Both the position numbers and the translations under genes were made by a program. The notes beneath the pieces were generated by a model, which had not been told where the DNA came from, ran no database searches, and saw nothing but the letters and a program-made list of their open reading frames with translations. A stretch of DNA of 64,000 bases from Wyeomyia smithii (taxonomy: Eukaryota; Arthropoda; Insecta; Diptera; Culicidae), in the NCBI RefSeq assembly GCF_029784165.1, contig NC_073695.1:95359777-95423776 (forward strand), written 5' to 3'. Of the stretch, positions 59,193 through 64,000 are shown one piece after another (the stretch's first letter is position 1; every line of letters begins with the position of its first letter).

Positions 59193-59254
59193 TACTTTCC
59201 CTTGCCTTCGTAATGAGTTAACTTCGCGCGCAACATTGTTTGATTCGTCACTTA

Positions 59255-59345
59255 CCACGGTGACCAAACCCTACCTTTCCGTGGCAGTCGTGGAGATGCA
59301 GAGGTAAACTTGGCCTCCGACAATAATGATTGCGACACCTCCTTC
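59255..59345 (+). repeat. Repeat shared with 29130-29245
   Basis: CCACGGTGACC, GAGATGCAGAGGTAAACT and GATTGCGACAC follow the order seen at 29130-29245. Confidence 0.35.
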
Positions 59346-59782
59346 CTTACAATTTGAATTGTTGTTTGTATATTGAAGATTGTAAGCTTATCTCAATGAA
59401 CGTTTTTTGTTTTTGAAAAGGCTTTTCCTAATTTGGCATTCGGCTCTGAATTTATTTATGAGTTATTCGTTTCGAAGGTGAGATGGAGCTTTATTCGAAA
59501 TTAAACAAGATGGTGATCAATCCACTCATTTTTATAAGTTGTCACCAGGGAAATATTCCGTGCAAATGCGTATATGAGCCGTTGCGGAACAGAGTGGTCT
59601 ATGTGCCATCGAGCTAATTTTTCAGGAGAAGCAATTTTCGAAAAATCTCTGAATAAAATTCTGTTCAACGGATTCTTTAAACAAAATGTTCATATAAAAA
59701 GGTTATGAAGTGGTTTAACATGGGAACAGATTCTTTGCGAATTATGTGATTTATCTCACCAATGTACATAGACCCCACTGAC

Positions 59783-59950
<168 letters not shown>

Positions 59951-60445
59951 TTAGGGTGCCAGCCAAAATGGTCATCTCAAATTTCAAAAAAAAAAAAAAA
60001 AACGCTATACAAAATGTTCACCTGCTCGAAAAAACACCCAGTGAAAAATTTCAGCTCAATCGGACTTAAAATGGTGTGGCGCAAAGCGATTGAAGTTTGG
60101 CCTATTTGAAAACCGAATAATCACCCAAGGGGGTGACATTTTGGTTTTCGAAATTTTTTTTTGATGCCAAATGATTTAAAAACGCATAAAACGTCGAGAA
60201 TTGGTGTCATCTGAAACTTTTTTTTTGCAAAAATCGACTCTCTGAGACTTAGTTGTTTTTTTTCAATTGTGGAAGGCGGAGTTCGAAATGTTTAGAATGT
60301 ATCGTTTGAAATTGATCACTAGTCTCTCGAAACAGTCTGTATAATGATATACACCATAATTACATCATGTTTCATTAGGGTGGTTCATTTATTAGGGTGG
60401 TTCATAATATCGTGAAAAATGAGTATAAAATAAAAAAAAGCACCT

Positions 60446-61775
60446 CGGTTCGTTCGATTGGTGTGACGTCTTCGACAAAGTTGTAGATAATAATTCTGTC
60501 TTTCCAAAAAAATTACACTTGAAAAAAATATTTATTCAAAAAATAAAGTTAGAAGAAAAAATAAAAATAACTATTCAAAGAGCTCATATTTTAAAAATCT
60601 GTTTTTTTAATAAAACCTACAAACGATTACCAAAACCATTAAAGGCATGTTTTTCTTTTGGAAGGACAAAATATTACCTACAACTTTGCCGAAGACACTA
60701 TGCCAATCAAACAAACCGTTTCGACTGTAAACATATTTTTAATTTTCAATAGAGCACTCTATGAGGAATTAAAAATATTTTCACAGTCAAAACGGTTTAT
60801 TTGATTGGCATAGTGTATTTGGCAAAGCTGAAAATAATAACTTTGTTCTTTAAAAAAAATGTACCCTGTGAAAAAAATACACTGGGGCCTTTTTTACGCG
60901 GTTGGTTGTACCAACCGCGTATGAAATAACCGCGTAATTTTAAAAAATCCCGTGGAAAAAACTCCATTCAATAATAAGATCCGATTAAAAATAATGGCAC
61001 GCAAGTAAATATAAACTTAAAAAATGATATAAAAATGGTAACGAAACACACACAATAAGTTTTTAGTGCTTCTAAAATGAAAATTCATTAAAGAACATGA
61101 CAATATTTTTTTTTATAATAATTTTGCTACATGTTTAAGCTTTCGTTTCTTAAACAGAAGTGAATCGCAACGACCCTGAGTCGTTTCGTTGTACAATTAT
61201 TAATGTATTTTTGTTTCTTCTTCCCGAATCAACTGAAATTGCCTATTTTTTGATAATAACAGCAAATATATCAAAAATGTGCATAATTCAGATTAATAAA
61301 ACAGAATATCTTATTGTCATGAACCATACGATTGATTTTTACTTTATTGGATTTATTTATACTAAACTTATTTAATACCGCGTAAAAATAATCTTCCAAA
61401 TCACGTAAAAATAAGCCGCGTAAATATAATCCGCGTTATTGTAAAAAATCGCGTAAAAAAGTCGCGTATGAAAAAACGCATAAAAATAACCCGCGCAAAA
61501 AAAACCCTAGCGTAAATTTAAAAAAAATTATAACTTATTTTCTGATTTCTCCACGACCGGTTTCGTTGTTCAGGTAATCTTTCGTAGTTTCTTTTTTAAT
61601 TGTTTTTTTTTCAAATGGGCTGTTTTGGACAATTGATTTTTAACTTTCTTTTATTATTTTTTTTTTTTTTTCAAAAAACTATCAATTTGTTTTTAGAGTG
61701 TATATATTTATTTTGAAAGAGAAAAATATTTTCTACAACTTTGCCGAGGACGTCACACCGCTCAAACGAACCGTG
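60446..61775. repeat. Four ~45-bp modules in alternating orientation
   Basis: The module ACAACTTTGCCGAAGAC..TCAAACNAACCG occurs at 60679-60724 and 61733-61775 on the + strand and inverted at 60446-60490 and 60790-60832. These units fold the centre of the large element into nested hairpins. Confidence 0.6.
60880..61512. mobile_element. ACGCGG minisatellite-MITE, copy 4
   Basis: Starts CACTGGGGCCTTTTTTACG and ends CCCTAGCG (decayed CCCCAGTG), with TA outside both (60878-60879, 61513-61514). ACGCGG-type units lie near both ends; the middle (60970-61370) is AT-rich. Confidence 0.55.
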
Positions 61776-62020
61776 TTGGCTCTAAAATTATTTGTTATCT
61801 TCAATACCTATCCGAAATAGAATTTTTCAATAGCTTTTCAAAAATAAGTTGGGTTTTAAAAAATTAAACCAACAGCACAAAATGGCATCTTTGGCCTACA
61901 AAAACGTCTAGGCAAAGTTTCCACCAATGGGCACGTTCACGTTCTGATGATGTAAACTTGACAGAAAATGTATGGTCGAACTGTCAAAACGACGCAAACC
62001 TAGAAACAACGAGGTAATTT

Positions 62021-62181
62021 TGTTGCGTATCTGATTGCGGTCCCTATACTCTCATTATCACTAAATAACATTGATACAGTCTATTGTCCGATTATATAAG
62101 CCAGAGCACTGTGTGTTCGATCAAGTGTTGGCAAAGGACATTATTGTGGTAAATAAAACGAATAAATTGTCTGGCACAACA
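62021..62181 (+). mobile_element. Possible Copia-like solo LTR, 161 bp
   Basis: Begins TGTTG and ends CAACA, with TATATAAG at about 62092-62099 and AATAAAACGAATAAA near 62154-62165: a compact promoter and poly(A) layout. No target duplication was found (ATTTT / TTCGA), so this is tentative. Confidence 0.3.
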
Positions 62182-63074
62182 TTCGAAAGAACAAGTACGA
62201 GTGACTAGAAGACTAGAGAGTAGATTTTTCAAACAAAATAAAAATAAAACATATTCCATCAGCTTCCACTGTTTCATGTACTTTTGGAACACTTGGAATC
62301 GAAAACATTTTTCAAATATTCAAATTCCATATACCTCTTGTGAGTGATTTTGCGAATGACATGAAAGCAGCATTAACATTTTCCGCGAGACACAATCTTA
62401 ATTTTGGTTGAGATAATTTTTTTTTGCACAGAGTAGTTTTTCATTTTGTAAATTGGTTTTGTAATATCTTGCCATTTTACATGGTATTTTTTACAATTCA
62501 ACATCGCCACCCTAACGACAATGATATAAGAAATATTATATTTTCAGAAATTTTTCTATTGGTATTCACTGAAAAGTGATTTTTTTCATTTTATACTCAT
62601 TTTTACACAATTTTATGAACCACCTCAATGAAACAAAATGTATTCGATGCTAGTTGTAGTGTATATCATTATGCAGATTATTTCGTGAGACTAGCGATCA
62701 ATTTCAGTAAATAAGTTCTAAATAATTTAAACTCCGCCTTCCACATTTGAAAATACGACTAAGTCTCAGAGAGTCGATTTAAAAAAAAAAAATTTTTTTT
62801 TAAATGACACCAATTCTCGACGTTTCATGCGTTTTTAAGTCATTTGGCATAAAAAAAATTCGAAAACCGAAATTTCACGTTTCTGTTCCGAAACAGAATG
62901 GCCATTATGTTTCGGACGGAATTTCAACACGGTATAAATCCGCTTTAAAGTACAATTTTTCCAAATTTTTCATAATCTTCCAACTTCAGCTTCTTGAGAA
63001 GATGCGGTTTATGCAAAAAACTCATTTTCGAAAAAAATGGTCTTTAGACCACTCTGTTCCGCAACGCGTCATAT

Positions 63075-64000
63075 GCAGTTGAGAGAAGAAAAAAATAGAA
63101 CTGCGTTCGTTGAAAACACAATTTGTCTATCTGTTGTTATAAATGTACTTTTTTGGAAGGTTTAACTAAGCGTAATTTCGATCACGTTTTTGATTCATTA
63201 AAAACAGACCTGCACCGGTGCATTTTGAAGAGTTTCTTCACTACTAAGCTCCAGTTCGATACATGCGAATGGCGCATCGCAGAACGATTTCTCTAATTCA
63301 AGCGGAAATTACGGCATATCGATATATCGATATAGGCAGGATAATAGACTGCAAAAGTCAGGACTAAGAAAAAGCAGTAAGATCGATTTCACTTGCTTCT
63401 GTGCGAGAATTGCTCATGTTTAATTGCTGAAACCGCAAAAAACGTCTTTAGATTTGCGGTTATGCTGCAGTGATGGCTTCGAGGTGGTGGTGACCTGCGA
63501 ATCCGATTAGTACTGACTTGCATGTACCAGGTTAAGAATTTTATCGCAATGAAACAGCTTTGGTACTTTGATTGCTTGAGGCTATGGTCATTAGAAGTTT
63601 ATGGGAATTAATTTTAAACTGAGTTATATTGAATTCCAATGACAACCTAATTATAAGTAGAATTATACTCAATATTAAGTACATGTGATGGATGGATTAA
63701 ATTACCAGCAGTAGGAATGAGCATGGATGAAGTGATAAAATCACGTGCTCAGGCTCAGGCTCATGTGCTGAAAAATAATATGCATACAAGTATTGTACAT
63801 TCATATAAACGGTAGTCGTTCTTGGCATGTGCGCTATATAGGGTTTCAAAATGTCGAGTCGAGTAGTTTTGTGCAAGAACTCTATGCAAGCAGCTGTAGT
63901 ACGTTTACCATACTTCACCACAAGACACCGCTCACATCTGGTCTGGGTGTGAGCAGTTGGAGGCGGATATCCGGAGAAATCACTTCGTTCACCTTTTGAC
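63075..64000. other. AT-rich sequence at the window end
   Basis: An ATATCGATATATCGATAT palindrome lies near 63317-63334 and a GGCTCAGGCTCA repeat near 63751. No gene or element recognised. Confidence 0.3.

Overview
This window reads as intergenic and intronic DNA from a large, transposon-rich insect genome, most likely a culicine (Aedes- or Culex-like) mosquito. The organism is inferred, not proven. The grounds are TATA/TCAGT-type insect promoters, short 60-70 bp introns with GT/AG borders, an errantivirus-type env gene, RTE (JAM1-like), R1-like and I-like LINE remnants, tRNA-derived SINEs, and a dense layer of hAT, piggyBac, Tc1/mariner and fold-back MITEs. There are no bacterial-style operons. 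Most open frames are transposon debris or microsatellite translations.

Layout. 1-2006: 3' end of an errantivirus-like LTR element (env frame, polypurine tract, 3' LTR) abutting a (TA)n microsatellite. 2007-9198: nested MITEs, including a 2.7 kb hAT element with a perfect 8-bp target duplication, sitting in a promoter-bearing repeat (copy A). 9774-25817: three plausible exons of one host gene on the + strand: an internal exon and two alternative last exons. They are separated by about 13.5 kb and 2 kb of intron. The large intron is filled with RTE, R1 and I-like LINE fragments, a Tc1/mariner relic, a piggyBac-type MITE and a SINE. 26430-34230: RTE LINE with a nested hAT MITE, a purine microsatellite, fold-back elements, a self-nested family with 4-bp duplications, and copy B of the promoter-bearing repeat. 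38200-45031: MITEs, a mariner transposase relic and an I-type LINE with an RNase H domain. 45032-56830: two convergent paralogous host genes for small secreted Cys-rich proteins, each with a tiny first exon. Between them lie copy C of the promoter-bearing repeat and a 1.3 kb fold-back element, plus a CpG-rich candidate promoter. 58275-63070: a SINE, hairpin repeats and a 3.5 kb palindromic element holding an (AT)n tract, a minisatellite-MITE and a possible solo LTR.

Best host genes are the Cys-rich pair at 46002-46520 (+) and 56244-56726 (-). They share signal peptides, eight cysteines in almost the same spacing, an acidic tail ending M-E-F-L-F-P, and an intron at the identical position and phase. 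The most unusual repeat biology is (i) the A/B/C family, whose ends and TATA/CCAAT promoter are conserved while the interior differs; (ii) TA-flanked MITEs whose body is a CpG-rich ACGCGG minisatellite; (iii) a self-nesting family with 4-bp duplications; and (iv) fold-back elements built from one inverted and two direct copies of a module. All family names come from recognising motifs by eye; no database search was run.
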